A stretch of 28,585 nt of DNA from VFMC01 sp044359565 (GCA_044359565.1 JBIKLX010000015.1:1-28585), one strand, 5' to 3'; counted from the first letter of the stretch, positions 16,482 through 24,129 are shown. Made by a program: numbers and translations. Notes: generated by a model not told the origin, from the letters alone.

Positions 16482-17266
16482 GCAACGAACGCCGGCCCGA
16501 ACCCCCGCTGTGGGAGCAGTTGGCCGCCGAGTCGGCTGCCCTGCCGCAGGGTGAGCGCCTACAGAAGGTGCTCGCCGCGTGTGGGTGGGGCAGCCGCCGA
16601 ATCTGCGAGGACCTCATCGCTGCCGGCCGGGTGACGGTGAACGGCGACGTCGCCGTGCTCGGCCGGCGTGTCGAGCCCGACCGCGACCGGGTGGAGGTCG
16701 ACGGGGTGCCGGTAGGCGTTCGTCCCGGCCTCGTCTACTACCTGTTGAACAAGCCCACCGGTGTGGTCACCACAGCGAGCGACACCCACGGACGACCGAC
16801 GGTCATCGACATCGTCCCTCGTGAACCGCGGGTGTTCCCCGTCGGCCGGCTCGACCTCGACACCGAGGGACTGTTGCTGCTGACCAACGACGGCGAGCTG
16901 GCCCAGTGGCTCACCCACCCCAGCCACGGCGTCGACAAGGAGTACCTGGTCGATGTCGACGGTGGGGTGGTGTCGGCCGGAGCTCTGCGTTCCCTTCGTA
17001 CTGGCGTCGAACTCGACGACGGCATCACCGCGCCAGCGCAGGTGTCGCAGCCGTCGCCCGGGGTGCTGCGGATCACGATCCACGAGGGAAAGAACCGGCA
17101 GGTGCGACGGATGTGCGAGGCAGTCGGGCATCCGGTTCGACGACTGGTGCGGGTGCGGATTGCGTCGATCAGCGATCGCACACTGCGGCCCGGCGCGTGG
17201 CGGCCGCTCACCGCGCACGAGGTGAAGGTGCTGATCGAGACGGTCGGCGCCGGGCAGCGCCGGTAG
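16478..17266 (+). CDS. rluB: 23S rRNA pseudouridine synthase, RluB/RsuA family
   Basis: This enzyme isomerises a uridine in rRNA to pseudouridine; the RluB target is U2605 of 23S rRNA in E. coli. The 262-residue protein has an N-terminal S4 domain (about 25-75) and the RsuA/RluB catalytic signature GRLDLDTEGLLLLTNDG (123-139) with catalytic D126. The EGKNRQVRRM motif lies near the C-terminus. Whether the exact site is that of RluB or a relative cannot be told from sequence alone; the scpA-scpB-rluB context supports RluB. The stop is TAG, rare here, and forms the first three bases of a -10-like element for tyrA. Confidence 0.9.
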   Translation: MSNERRPEPPLWEQLAAESAALPQGERLQKVLAACGWGSRRICEDLIAAGRVTVNGDVAVLGRRVEPDRDRVEVDGVPVGVRPGLVYYLLNKPTGVVTTASDTHGRPTVIDIVPREPRVFPVGRLDLDTEGLLLLTNDGELAQWLTHPSHGVDKEYLVDVDGGVVSAGALRSLRTGVELDDGITAPAQVSQPSPGVLRITIHEGKNRQVRRMCEAVGHPVRRLVRVRIASISDRTLRPGAWRPLTAHEVKVLIETVGAGQRR

Positions 17267-17269
17267 ATT
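17264..17269 (+). promoter_or_regulatory. Putative -10 element for tyrA overlapping the rluB stop codon
   Basis: TAGATT begins with the rluB TAG stop and is followed by 8 nt and then the GTG start of tyrA. No ribosome-binding site precedes the GTG. This is a leaderless-type arrangement. No clear -35 is seen. Confidence 0.45.
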
Positions 17270-17277
17270 CTCACCCC

Positions 17278-18369
17278 GTGGTGCTCACCCCCGACGACCC
17301 TGCTGCAGCGCCGCCGCGGCGTGCCTCGGTGTCGGGCCTCGGCCTCATCGGCGGGTCGATCGCGCTCGGGCTGACCGAACGAGGCTGGCTGGTGTCGGGC
17401 ACCGACCGCGACCCGGCACGTGTGCAGCGGGCGCTCGACATGCGCATCATCGCGGTCGAGGGGCTCGACCCCGAGGCCGAGATCACGTTCGTCGCCACGC
17501 CGGTACTGTCGCTGGCCGAGCAGGCAGCGGTGGCGCTGGCCGCCACACGCGGCGTGGTGACCGATGTGGGCAGTGTGAAGGCGGGTGTGGTCGCCGCCAT
17601 CGACGACCCGCGGTTCGTGGGTGGTCACCCGATGGCGGGCAGCGAACTGGAGGGTCTCGACGGCGCCGACGGGTCGATGTTCGCCGGGGCCGTCTGGGTG
17701 CTCACCCCGTCGGCCGCCACGGCCGACACGACGTTTGCCGCAGTCGCTGCCGTCGTCGCCGAACTCGGCGCCGAGGTGGTGGCCCTGCCAGCCGAACGAC
17801 ACGACCAGGTGGTGGCCGTGATCAGCCATGTGCCGCACCTCACTGCGGCCACGCTGATGGGCCTCGCCAGCGCGCGGGCCGAAGAACACGCTGCGTTGCT
17901 GCGTCTTGCTGCCGGTGGCTTTCGCGACATGACCCGCATCGCTTCGGGACACCCGGCCATCTGGCTCGACATCTGCGCCGAGAACCGCACGGCCATCCTG
18001 TCGGCGCTCGACGGTCTGATCGACGGGTTGGGGCAGATGCGCACGGTGGTGGCCACCGACGACCGGGTGGGCCTGCAGGCGAAGTTGCAACGTGCCCGCG
18101 AGGCCCGTGCCAACCTGCCCGTGCGCGCCAATCACCCGACCGAACTGGCCGAGGTGCGCATCCCCATCCTCGACCGCCCGGGCTCGGCGGCCGAGATCTT
18201 CACCCTTGCCGCCGAACTCGGTGTGAACATCGAGAGTTTCGAGGTGGTGCACACCATGGAGGGCACCCGCGGTGTGGCCGTGGTGCTGGTCGACGCGGCG
18301 ATGGCTGAGATGTACCGCGGTGGGTTGATGGCGCGCGGCTACCGGCCCGCGGTGCAGCGACTGGCATGA
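17278..18369 (+). CDS. tyrA: Prephenate dehydrogenase with ACT domain
   Basis: TyrA oxidatively decarboxylates prephenate to 4-hydroxyphenylpyruvate with NAD(P)+, in tyrosine synthesis. The 363-residue protein has the Rossmann loop GLGLIGGS (20-27) and the catalytic-region motif GGHPMAGSE with H117. A helical dimerisation domain follows, then a C-terminal ACT domain (about 288-350: EVRIPILDRPGSAAEIFTLA) that likely senses tyrosine. GTG 17278 is chosen because it is the first in-frame start downstream of the -10-like element and gives a short N-terminal tail; a GTG one codon later is equivalent. The stop overlaps aroA as ATGA. Confidence 0.93.
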   Translation: MVLTPDDPAAAPPRRASVSGLGLIGGSIALGLTERGWLVSGTDRDPARVQRALDMRIIAVEGLDPEAEITFVATPVLSLAEQAAVALAATRGVVTDVGSVKAGVVAAIDDPRFVGGHPMAGSELEGLDGADGSMFAGAVWVLTPSAATADTTFAAVAAVVAELGAEVVALPAERHDQVVAVISHVPHLTAATLMGLASARAEEHAALLRLAAGGFRDMTRIASGHPAIWLDICAENRTAILSALDGLIDGLGQMRTVVATDDRVGLQAKLQRAREARANLPVRANHPTELAEVRIPILDRPGSAAEIFTLAAELGVNIESFEVVHTMEGTRGVAVVLVDAAMAEMYRGGLMARGYRPAVQRLA

Positions 18370-19646
18370 CCACCTACCGCGTCCAGCCACTCGACGGGCC
18401 GCTCGCCACCGAGGTGCGGGTGCCGGGTTCGAAGAGCATCGCCAACCGTGCTCTGGTGTGCGCGGCGCTGGCCGACGGGCGTTCGGTGCTGCAGGGCATC
18501 GCGCCCGGCGACGACACGGCGGCGATGCTCGACTGCCTCGCCGCGCTCGGTATCGGCTGCGCGTTCGCCGACGCCGCCGACGACGTGGTGGCGGTCGACG
18601 GTACCGGTGGTGTGTTCGTCGACCGTTCGGTCACGCTGCACACCCGCTTGGCGGGCACCACGTCGCGGTTCGTCACGGCGCTGGCGGCGCTGGGTAGCAC
18701 CGAGGTGGTCGTCGACGGCGAGGCCGCGCTGCGGCGCAGGCCGATGGCGCCGTTGCACGAGGCGCTTGTGGCGCTCGGTGCAACGGTTCGGCCGCTGGGC
18801 GAGCCGGGGCAGTTGCCGGTGGGCGTGTGCGGTCCACTGCGCGGTGCCGGTGCCGGGTCGCTGCCCATCCGTGGCGATGTGAGCAGCCAGTACATCACCG
18901 CCCTGATGCTGATCGGTCCGTATCTGCCCGGCGGACTGCGCCTGCAGATGACCACCCCGCTGGTGTCGCGTTCGTACGTGGGCATCACGGCGGCGGTGAT
19001 GGCGTCGTTCGGTGTGACCGGGGTGGAGGTGGGTGACGACCTGGTGGTGGTGCCCGCCGGTCGCTACCGGGCCGCCGACTACGTGGTCGAGCCCGATGCC
19101 AGTTCGGCCAGCTACCCGCTGGCAGCCGCTGCCGTGGCCGGTGGAACGGTGCACGTGGCCGGGCTCACCGCCACAGCCCTGCAGGGCGATGCACAGTTCG
19201 TGCACGTGCTGGCCGAGATGGGTTGCGAGGTCGTGCAGAACGCCACCGGTACCACGGTGACCCGTGAGGGGCCGTTGCGCGGTCTCGACATCGACATGGT
19301 CGACATGAGCGACCTGGTGCCCACGTTGGCCGTGGTGGCAGCGTTCGCCACCACGCCCACCACCATCCGCGGGGTGGGCTTCATCCGAGCCAAGGAGAGC
19401 GACCGCCTGGGCGATCTGTGCCATGAACTGCAGGCCGCAGGAGTGCGCGCCACCGAGACCGCCGACGGTCTGGTGGTGCAGCCCGGCGCACCATCGCCAG
19501 CGCTGTTGCACACGCATCACGACCACCGGCTGGCGATGGCGTTCGCGCTGTTGGGTCTGGTGGCCGACGGCATCGAGATCGACGACCCCGGCGTGGTGTC
19601 GAAGAGCTGGCCCGACTACTGGCAGATGCTCGAGGACCTCGGGTGA
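18366..19646 (+). CDS. aroA: 3-phosphoshikimate 1-carboxyvinyltransferase (EPSP synthase)
   Basis: AroA joins phosphoenolpyruvate to shikimate-3-phosphate, the sixth shikimate-pathway step and the glyphosate target. The 426-residue protein shows PGSKSIANRAL (20-30) with K23, S24 and R28, the PEP-binding loop LAGTTSRF, SSQYITALML, and DHRLAMAFA near residue 388. Length is normal. The LAGT form of the loop, rather than NAGT, is also found in other actinobacterial enzymes. The ATGA overlap with tyrA and GTGA overlap with the downstream HAD gene place it in one translationally coupled chain. Confidence 0.96.
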   Translation: MTTYRVQPLDGPLATEVRVPGSKSIANRALVCAALADGRSVLQGIAPGDDTAAMLDCLAALGIGCAFADAADDVVAVDGTGGVFVDRSVTLHTRLAGTTSRFVTALAALGSTEVVVDGEAALRRRPMAPLHEALVALGATVRPLGEPGQLPVGVCGPLRGAGAGSLPIRGDVSSQYITALMLIGPYLPGGLRLQMTTPLVSRSYVGITAAVMASFGVTGVEVGDDLVVVPAGRYRAADYVVEPDASSASYPLAAAAVAGGTVHVAGLTATALQGDAQFVHVLAEMGCEVVQNATGTTVTREGPLRGLDIDMVDMSDLVPTLAVVAAFATTPTTIRGVGFIRAKESDRLGDLCHELQAAGVRATETADGLVVQPGAPSPALLHTHHDHRLAMAFALLGLVADGIEIDDPGVVSKSWPDYWQMLEDLG

Positions 19647-20284
19647 GCGAAGCGCGCGACATCGTGGCGGCGTTCGATGTCGACGGCACGCTGACGGTGC
19701 GCGACTGCGTGCGGCCGTTCCTCGAACTGGTGGGTGGTCGCCTGGGGCTGGCCGCTGCGTTCGCCCGCCGCCCACTGGCCACGGCCAACGGTGCGCTGCG
19801 CCGCGACCGCGACCGACTGAAGGCCGTGGTGGTCGGCGGCGTGATGGGAAGCCGCGAGGTCGACGTAGTTGCCGAGCAGGGCAACGCCTTCGCCGACACG
19901 GTGGCGAGCTCGATGCTGCGCCCCGACACGCTGGCCCGCCTGCGCTGGCACCAGGAGCACGGCCATCGCACTGTGCTGGTGTCGGCCTCGCTACGGCCGT
20001 ACCTCGACCCGCTGGCCGCGCTGCTGGGTGTGGGGGCCGTGCTGTGCACCGACATCGCCCGACGCGATGGTCGGTATCTGCCCGAGCTCGACGGGCCCAA
20101 CTGTCGCGCCGCCGAGAAGGCACACCGGCTGACGGCCTGGCTCCGTCAGCACGATGCCGACGATGCCGAGCTGTGGGCCTACGGCGACAGCCGAGGCGAC
20201 CGTGAGATGCTGGCCATGGCTCACCACCCGGTGTGGGTGCACGGCACTACGGTGCAGGCCGTGCCGACGGGACACAGCGCATGA
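19643..20284 (+). CDS. HAD-superfamily (subfamily IB, SerB-like) phosphatase
   Basis: The 213-residue protein has all HAD motifs: DVDGT with nucleophile D12 and acid D14, S114 in LVSASL, K159, and GDSRGD (181-186) with metal ligands D182 and D186. Subfamily IB contains phosphoserine phosphatases and relatives, so automatic labels will often say SerB. However, it overlaps aroA upstream (GTGA) and the DPPR-synthase-type ubiA downstream (ATGA). That placement suggests it removes the 5-phosphate from polyprenyl-phosphoryl-5-phosphoribose. This is inferred from position; phosphoserine or another phosphate ester remains possible. No transmembrane helix is visible, so it would act in the cytosol. 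Confidence 0.85.
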   Translation: MSEARDIVAAFDVDGTLTVRDCVRPFLELVGGRLGLAAAFARRPLATANGALRRDRDRLKAVVVGGVMGSREVDVVAEQGNAFADTVASSMLRPDTLARLRWHQEHGHRTVLVSASLRPYLDPLAALLGVGAVLCTDIARRDGRYLPELDGPNCRAAEKAHRLTAWLRQHDADDAELWAYGDSRGDREMLAMAHHPVWVHGTTVQAVPTGHSA

Positions 20285-21156
20285 CGACATCGTTGCCTCG
20301 GGCGTTGCTCAAGCAGGCTCGGCCCAAGCAGTGGGCGAAGAACCTGTTGGTGTTCGCTGCGCCGGGTGCGGCGGGTGTGCTCGACGATGGTTCGTACCTG
20401 TGGCGCACCCTCGTGGTGTTCGTGGCGTTCTGCATGGTCAGCAGCGGCACCTACTACTGGAACGACCTGCTCGACGTCGAGTCCGATCGGCAACACCCCA
20501 CCAAGCGCAGCCGCCCCATCGCCAGCGGTGCGGTGCCCATCGGCCTGGCCCGTGTCGTGGGCACGGCGCTGCTCGTCGGCGGTATCGCGCTGTCGGCCGT
20601 GCCGCGCTGGCAGACCGCCATCGTGCTGGCGGTGTACGTGGTCACCACCTCGCTGTACAGCAGTGTGCTGAAGCACATCGCCGTGGTCGACCTGGTGACC
20701 GTGGCGTCTGGCTTCGTGCTGCGCGCCATTGCCGGTGCGGTGGGCACCGATGTGCCGATGAGCACCTGGTTCCTGCTCACCACGTCGTTCGGGTCGCTGT
20801 TCATCGTCGCCGGCAAGCGGTACGCCGAACTACGCGAACTGGGCGATCAGGGTTCGGTGCGTTCCACGCTCGAGGACTATTCGCTCGACTTCCTGCGCAC
20901 CGTGCTGTCGGTCAGTTGTGGCGCGGCGCTGGTGTCGTACTGCATCTGGGCGTTCGACACCAAGGAACTGGCCGGCACCACGTGGCCGTTCTACGAACTG
21001 TCGATCGTGCCGATGGCCACGGCACTGCTGCGCTACACGCTCATCGTCGAGCAGGGCCACGGTGCGGCGCCGGAGGAGATCTTCGCTGCCGACCGCACGT
21101 TGCAGGTGCTGGGTGTGCTGTGGGTGGTCGTGTTCGGGCTGGGTGTCTATGTGTGA
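20281..21156 (+). CDS. ubiA: Decaprenyl-phosphate phosphoribosyltransferase (DPPR synthase), UbiA family
   Basis: This enzyme transfers 5-phosphoribose from PRPP to polyprenyl phosphate, the committed step to decaprenylphosphoryl-arabinose. The 291-residue membrane protein has RPKQWAKN (14-21) and the Asp-rich motif NDLLDVESD (61-69) followed by RQHPTKRSRPIASG. LKHIAVVDL, FVLRAIAGA and SLFIVAGKRYAEL follow. From memory these line up closely with Rv3806c of M. tuberculosis, and the HPTKR-RPIA segment separates DPPR synthases from ubiquinone/menaquinone-type UbiA proteins. About nine helices are predicted. The ATGA overlap with the HAD gene selects the start. Confidence 0.92.
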   Translation: MTTSLPRALLKQARPKQWAKNLLVFAAPGAAGVLDDGSYLWRTLVVFVAFCMVSSGTYYWNDLLDVESDRQHPTKRSRPIASGAVPIGLARVVGTALLVGGIALSAVPRWQTAIVLAVYVVTTSLYSSVLKHIAVVDLVTVASGFVLRAIAGAVGTDVPMSTWFLLTTSFGSLFIVAGKRYAELRELGDQGSVRSTLEDYSLDFLRTVLSVSCGAALVSYCIWAFDTKELAGTTWPFYELSIVPMATALLRYTLIVEQGHGAAPEEIFAADRTLQVLGVLWVVVFGLGVYV

Positions 21157-21180
21157 GCGGCTGAGCAACGAGGAGGGGCG

Positions 21181-21930
21181 ATGACGCTGAGGACCTACGA
21201 CGAGGTGGTGGTGGAGGTAGCGGGGGTCGACGGCTGGATGTCGGCCGATCAGGCGCGCCGACTGTACGACGCAGCGGCCCGCACCACGGCGGGTGATCAG
21301 ATCGTCGAGATCGGCAGCTTCCGTGGCCGCAGCACCATCGTGCTCGCCTCGGCTGCGCCCGACGGCGTGGCCGTGGTGGCCATCGACCCGCATGCCGGCA
21401 ACGACCGCGGCCCGCAGGAGATCGAGGGGTTCGCCGAAGCGGCGGCCGACGACCACGAGGTGTTTAACGCCAACCTCGCCGCGGCCGGTGTCGCCCACCG
21501 GGTGCGCCACATCCGTGCGTTCAGCGATGCCGCCCACAATGAGGTGCAGGGCGACCTGGCCGTGCTGTATGTCGACGGCGCGCACCGCTATGCGCCGGCC
21601 CTGGCCGACATCCGCGACTGGGGTGCCCGGGTGGAGCCGGGTGGCACGCTGCTCATCCACGACTCGTTCTCGTCGGTGGGGGTCACGCTGGCCATCGGTC
21701 GGGCGTTGGTGTTCGGCGGCCGCTTCCGCTACGTGGGTCGGGCCCGGTCGCTGGCCGAGTACCGCGCCGACCTCGCCCCGGGCGTGGGTGCCCGGGTGAA
21801 GAACGCGCTGCGGCAACTCGCCCAACTGCCCTGGTTCGTGAAGAACGTGGGGCTGAAGGTGCTGCTCAGCCTGCGTCTCGGCGGGCTGCTGCAGCGGATC
21901 ACCGGTCGCGAACCCGAGTGGCCCTACTAG
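21181..21930 (+). CDS. Class I SAM-dependent methyltransferase (Methyltransf_24-like)
   Basis: The 249-residue protein has a Rossmann-type SAM site (about 40-62: IVEIGSFRGRSTIVLAS), an acidic residue after beta-2 (VVAIDPHAG), and LYVDGAHRYAPALADIRDWG followed by GGTLLIHDSF. This pattern is typical of small-molecule or sugar methyltransferases in polysaccharide loci. The C-terminal 50 residues are basic and hydrophobic (LPWFVKNVGLKVLLSLRLGG) and may touch the membrane. A strong ribosome-binding site (GAGGAGGGG) precedes the ATG. Substrate unknown; its place between ubiA and dprE1 suggests a glycan or lipid-linked sugar of the envelope. The stop is TAG. Confidence 0.8.
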   Translation: MTLRTYDEVVVEVAGVDGWMSADQARRLYDAAARTTAGDQIVEIGSFRGRSTIVLASAAPDGVAVVAIDPHAGNDRGPQEIEGFAEAAADDHEVFNANLAAAGVAHRVRHIRAFSDAAHNEVQGDLAVLYVDGAHRYAPALADIRDWGARVEPGGTLLIHDSFSSVGVTLAIGRALVFGGRFRYVGRARSLAEYRADLAPGVGARVKNALRQLAQLPWFVKNVGLKVLLSLRLGGLLQRITGREPEWPY

Positions 21931-21933
21931 CCT
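21928..21933 (+). promoter_or_regulatory. Putative -10 element for dprE1 overlapping the upstream stop codon
   Basis: TAGCCT begins with the TAG stop of the methyltransferase gene and lies 7 nt before a GTG at 21941. It is the same arrangement as at rluB/tyrA. It favours 21941 over 21935 as the dprE1 start if the transcript is leaderless. Confidence 0.4.
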
Positions 21934-21934
21934 C

Positions 21935-23299
21935 GTGAGCGTGGCACGCAGGTCGTTGAGCGGGTGGGGTCGGACGAACCCCACGGTGGCCGACGTCGTG
22001 GAGGTCCTCCGTTCGGAGGTGCCCGCAGCGGTGAAGGAGGCCGGCGATCGTGGCGCGCTCGTGCGTGGTCTCGGCCGCAGCTACGGCGACGCCGCGCAGA
22101 ACGGCGGCGGCCTCGTGCTGCGCCTGCAGGGAAGTGCCTCCGACGCTGTGCTCGACCCGGTGGCGGGTGTGGTGACGGTGGGTGCCGGGGTGAGCCTCGA
22201 CGACCTGATGCGCGTCATCGTGCCCCGCGGTTTCTTCGTGCCGGTCACCCCGGGCACGCGGTTCGTCACCGTGGGCGGGGCCATCGCCAGCGACATCCAC
22301 GGCAAGAACCACCATGTCGACGGTTCGTTCGCCAACCACGTCGAGCAGGTCACCCTGCAGCTGGCCGATGGCAGTGCGGTCGCGGTGTCGCCCACGGTGG
22401 ATCCGGCGCTGTTCTGGGCGACGTTCGGCGGCATGGGGCTGACGGGCATCGTGCTGTCGGCCACCATCCGCCTGTTGCGCATCGAGACCAGCCGCATGTC
22501 GGTCGACACCCAGCGGGTGGCCGACCTCGATGCGCTGTTCGCTGCCATGAGCGAAGGCGACGAGGCGCACCGCTACAGCGTCGCCTGGATCGACCTGGCC
22601 GCGAAGGGTCGTCACCTCGGCCGCAGTGCGCTCACCCGTGGCGACCATGCCCGGCTCGACGAACTGCCCACGCGCGCTCAGGTCGACCCGCTCGAATACG
22701 GGCCGCGGCAGTTGCTGTCGGTGCCGCCGCTGGTGCCGCGGCCGGGCGTGTTGAACCACGTCACGGTGGCAGCGTTCAATGAGTTCTGGTTCCGCAAGAC
22801 GCCCCGCTCGCGGGTGGGTGAGATCCAGTCGATCGGGTCGTACTTCCACCCGCTCGACATGGTGGGCGAGTGGAACCGCCTCTACGGCCGACCGGGCCTG
22901 GTGCAGTACCAGTGCGTGGTGCCCTTCGGTGAGGAAGACGTGATGCGCCGCATCATCGAGCAACTGTCGGCGGCCGGTGTGGCCAGCTTCCTCGCTGTGC
23001 TGAAGCGATTCGGCGCCGCCAACCTGGCGCCGCTCAGCTTCCCGCAGCCCGGGTGGACCCTGGCGCTCGACATGCCTGCCGGTGGGCCGGGCCTGGGCCT
23101 GCTGCTGCACCGGCTCGACGAGATGGTGCTGCAGGCCGGTGGCCGCAACTACTTCGCCAAGGACGCCCACACCACCCCCGAGACGGTGCGCCGCGGCTAC
23201 CCTCGGTTGGCCGAGTGGCAGGCTGTGCGCCGCCGGGTCGATCCGCTGCAGGTGTGGCAGAGCGATCTCGGCCGGCGGTTGATGCTGGCCGCCGACTGA
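21935..23299 (+). CDS. dprE1: Decaprenylphosphoryl-beta-D-ribose 2'-oxidase
   Basis: DprE1 is the FAD-dependent oxidase that converts polyprenylphosphoryl-ribose to the 2-keto intermediate, the first half of epimerisation to DPA. The protein (454 residues from GTG 21935, or 452 from GTG 21941) matches M. tuberculosis DprE1 throughout: LSGWGRTNPTV, GLGRSYGDAAQNGGG (45-59), VTVGGAIASDIHGKNHH (112-127), YFHPLDMVGEWNRLYG, and the catalytic Lys in YFAKDA (K409, equivalent to K418). The position of the benzothiazinone-reactive Cys387 (GWNICVDF) reads GWTLALDM, so it is Ala377 here. Start choice between the two GTGs is open. DprE2 follows after 26 nt. Confidence 0.95.
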   Translation: MSVARRSLSGWGRTNPTVADVVEVLRSEVPAAVKEAGDRGALVRGLGRSYGDAAQNGGGLVLRLQGSASDAVLDPVAGVVTVGAGVSLDDLMRVIVPRGFFVPVTPGTRFVTVGGAIASDIHGKNHHVDGSFANHVEQVTLQLADGSAVAVSPTVDPALFWATFGGMGLTGIVLSATIRLLRIETSRMSVDTQRVADLDALFAAMSEGDEAHRYSVAWIDLAAKGRHLGRSALTRGDHARLDELPTRAQVDPLEYGPRQLLSVPPLVPRPGVLNHVTVAAFNEFWFRKTPRSRVGEIQSIGSYFHPLDMVGEWNRLYGRPGLVQYQCVVPFGEEDVMRRIIEQLSAAGVASFLAVLKRFGAANLAPLSFPQPGWTLALDMPAGGPGLGLLLHRLDEMVLQAGGRNYFAKDAHTTPETVRRGYPRLAEWQAVRRRVDPLQVWQSDLGRRLMLAAD

Positions 23300-23325
23300 C
23301 GCCATTCACCCCCCGGGAGCCAGCA

Positions 23326-24087
23326 GTGCAGAACGCATTCGGACAGCCGCAGACCATCACCGTGCTCGGTGGTACCAGTGAGATCGGCGTGGCCATCGCT
23401 CGTGCGCTTGTCAGCCCGGTCACGCGCACCATCGTGTTGGCCTGCCGCGACCTGGATCGTGGTGAGGAGATGGCGGCGTCGCTGCGCGACGGCAAGGTGG
23501 TGGTCGACGTGGTGCACTTCGATGCGGCCGACACCGCCACGCATGCGGCTGTTGTGGAGTCGATCGCGGCGAAGCACGGCGACCTCGACGTGGTGGTGCT
23601 CGCCTTTGGTCAGCTCGGTGATGCCGAGGCAGTGGCGGTCGACCCCGACGCTGCGGCGGCGCTGACCCACGTGAACATGACCGGCGGGGTGTCGGCATCG
23701 ATTGCGGTGGCCAACCGCCTGCGCCGCCAGGGTCACGGTTCGCTGGTGGTGCTCAGCAGCGTGGCGGGCGAGCGGGTGCGCAAGGCCAACTTCGTCTACG
23801 GCGCCACGAAGGCGGGTCTCGACGGTTTCGCGCAGGGACTGGGCGACCATCTCGACGGCTCGGGCGCGCGTGTGCTGGTGGTGCGCCCCGGGTTCGTGCA
23901 CTCGAAGATGACGACGGGCATGAAGGCGGCGCCATTCGCCACCACGCCCGACAAGGTGGCCGAGGTGACGGTGCGGGCGCTGCGTTCGGGCCGCCGCCGG
24001 GTGTGGGCGCCGGGCATCTTGCGCTGGGTGTTCATGGTGCTGCGCCACCTGCCCGGCCCCGTGTGGCGCCGCCTGCCCCTCGGCTGA
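23326..24087 (+). CDS. dprE2: Decaprenylphosphoryl-2-keto-erythro-pentose reductase
   Basis: DprE2 reduces the keto product of DprE1 with NADH to decaprenylphosphoryl-arabinose. The 253-residue short-chain dehydrogenase has the nucleotide loop GGTSEIG (15-21), VLAFGQLGDAE, SSVAGERVRKANFVYGATKAGLDGF with Y158 and K162 of the catalytic YxxxK, and the C-terminal segment VWAPGILRWVFMVLRHLPG. All of these closely resemble the mycobacterial enzyme, including its length of about 254. GTG 23326 is chosen for the GGGAG ribosome-binding site about 9 nt upstream and the resulting family-length N-terminus. It is the last gene of the plus-strand run. Confidence 0.95.
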   Translation: MQNAFGQPQTITVLGGTSEIGVAIARALVSPVTRTIVLACRDLDRGEEMAASLRDGKVVVDVVHFDAADTATHAAVVESIAAKHGDLDVVVLAFGQLGDAEAVAVDPDAAAALTHVNMTGGVSASIAVANRLRRQGHGSLVVLSSVAGERVRKANFVYGATKAGLDGFAQGLGDHLDGSGARVLVVRPGFVHSKMTTGMKAAPFATTPDKVAEVTVRALRSGRRRVWAPGILRWVFMVLRHLPGPVWRRLPLG

Positions 24088-24099
24088 GCTGCGGTCGCT

Positions 24100-24126
24100 G
24101 TCAGTCGCCGCGGGCGGCTGCTTCGG
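24100..24126. repeat. 27-bp near-identical copy of the 3' end of the minus-strand glycosyltransferase gene
   Basis: Bases 24100-24126 match 24307-24333 at 26 of 27 positions. The second copy contains the stop codon and last eight codons of the gene ending at 24308. The copies lie 207 bp apart in the same orientation, which suggests a local duplication. Confidence 0.8.
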
Positions 24127-24129
24127 GCC

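Noticed and set aside
19643..20284. Firm assignment as SerB phosphoserine phosphatase
   Set aside because: The HAD-IB motifs are shared by many phosphatases, and the gene context points to polyprenyl-phosphate sugar metabolism rather than serine synthesis.
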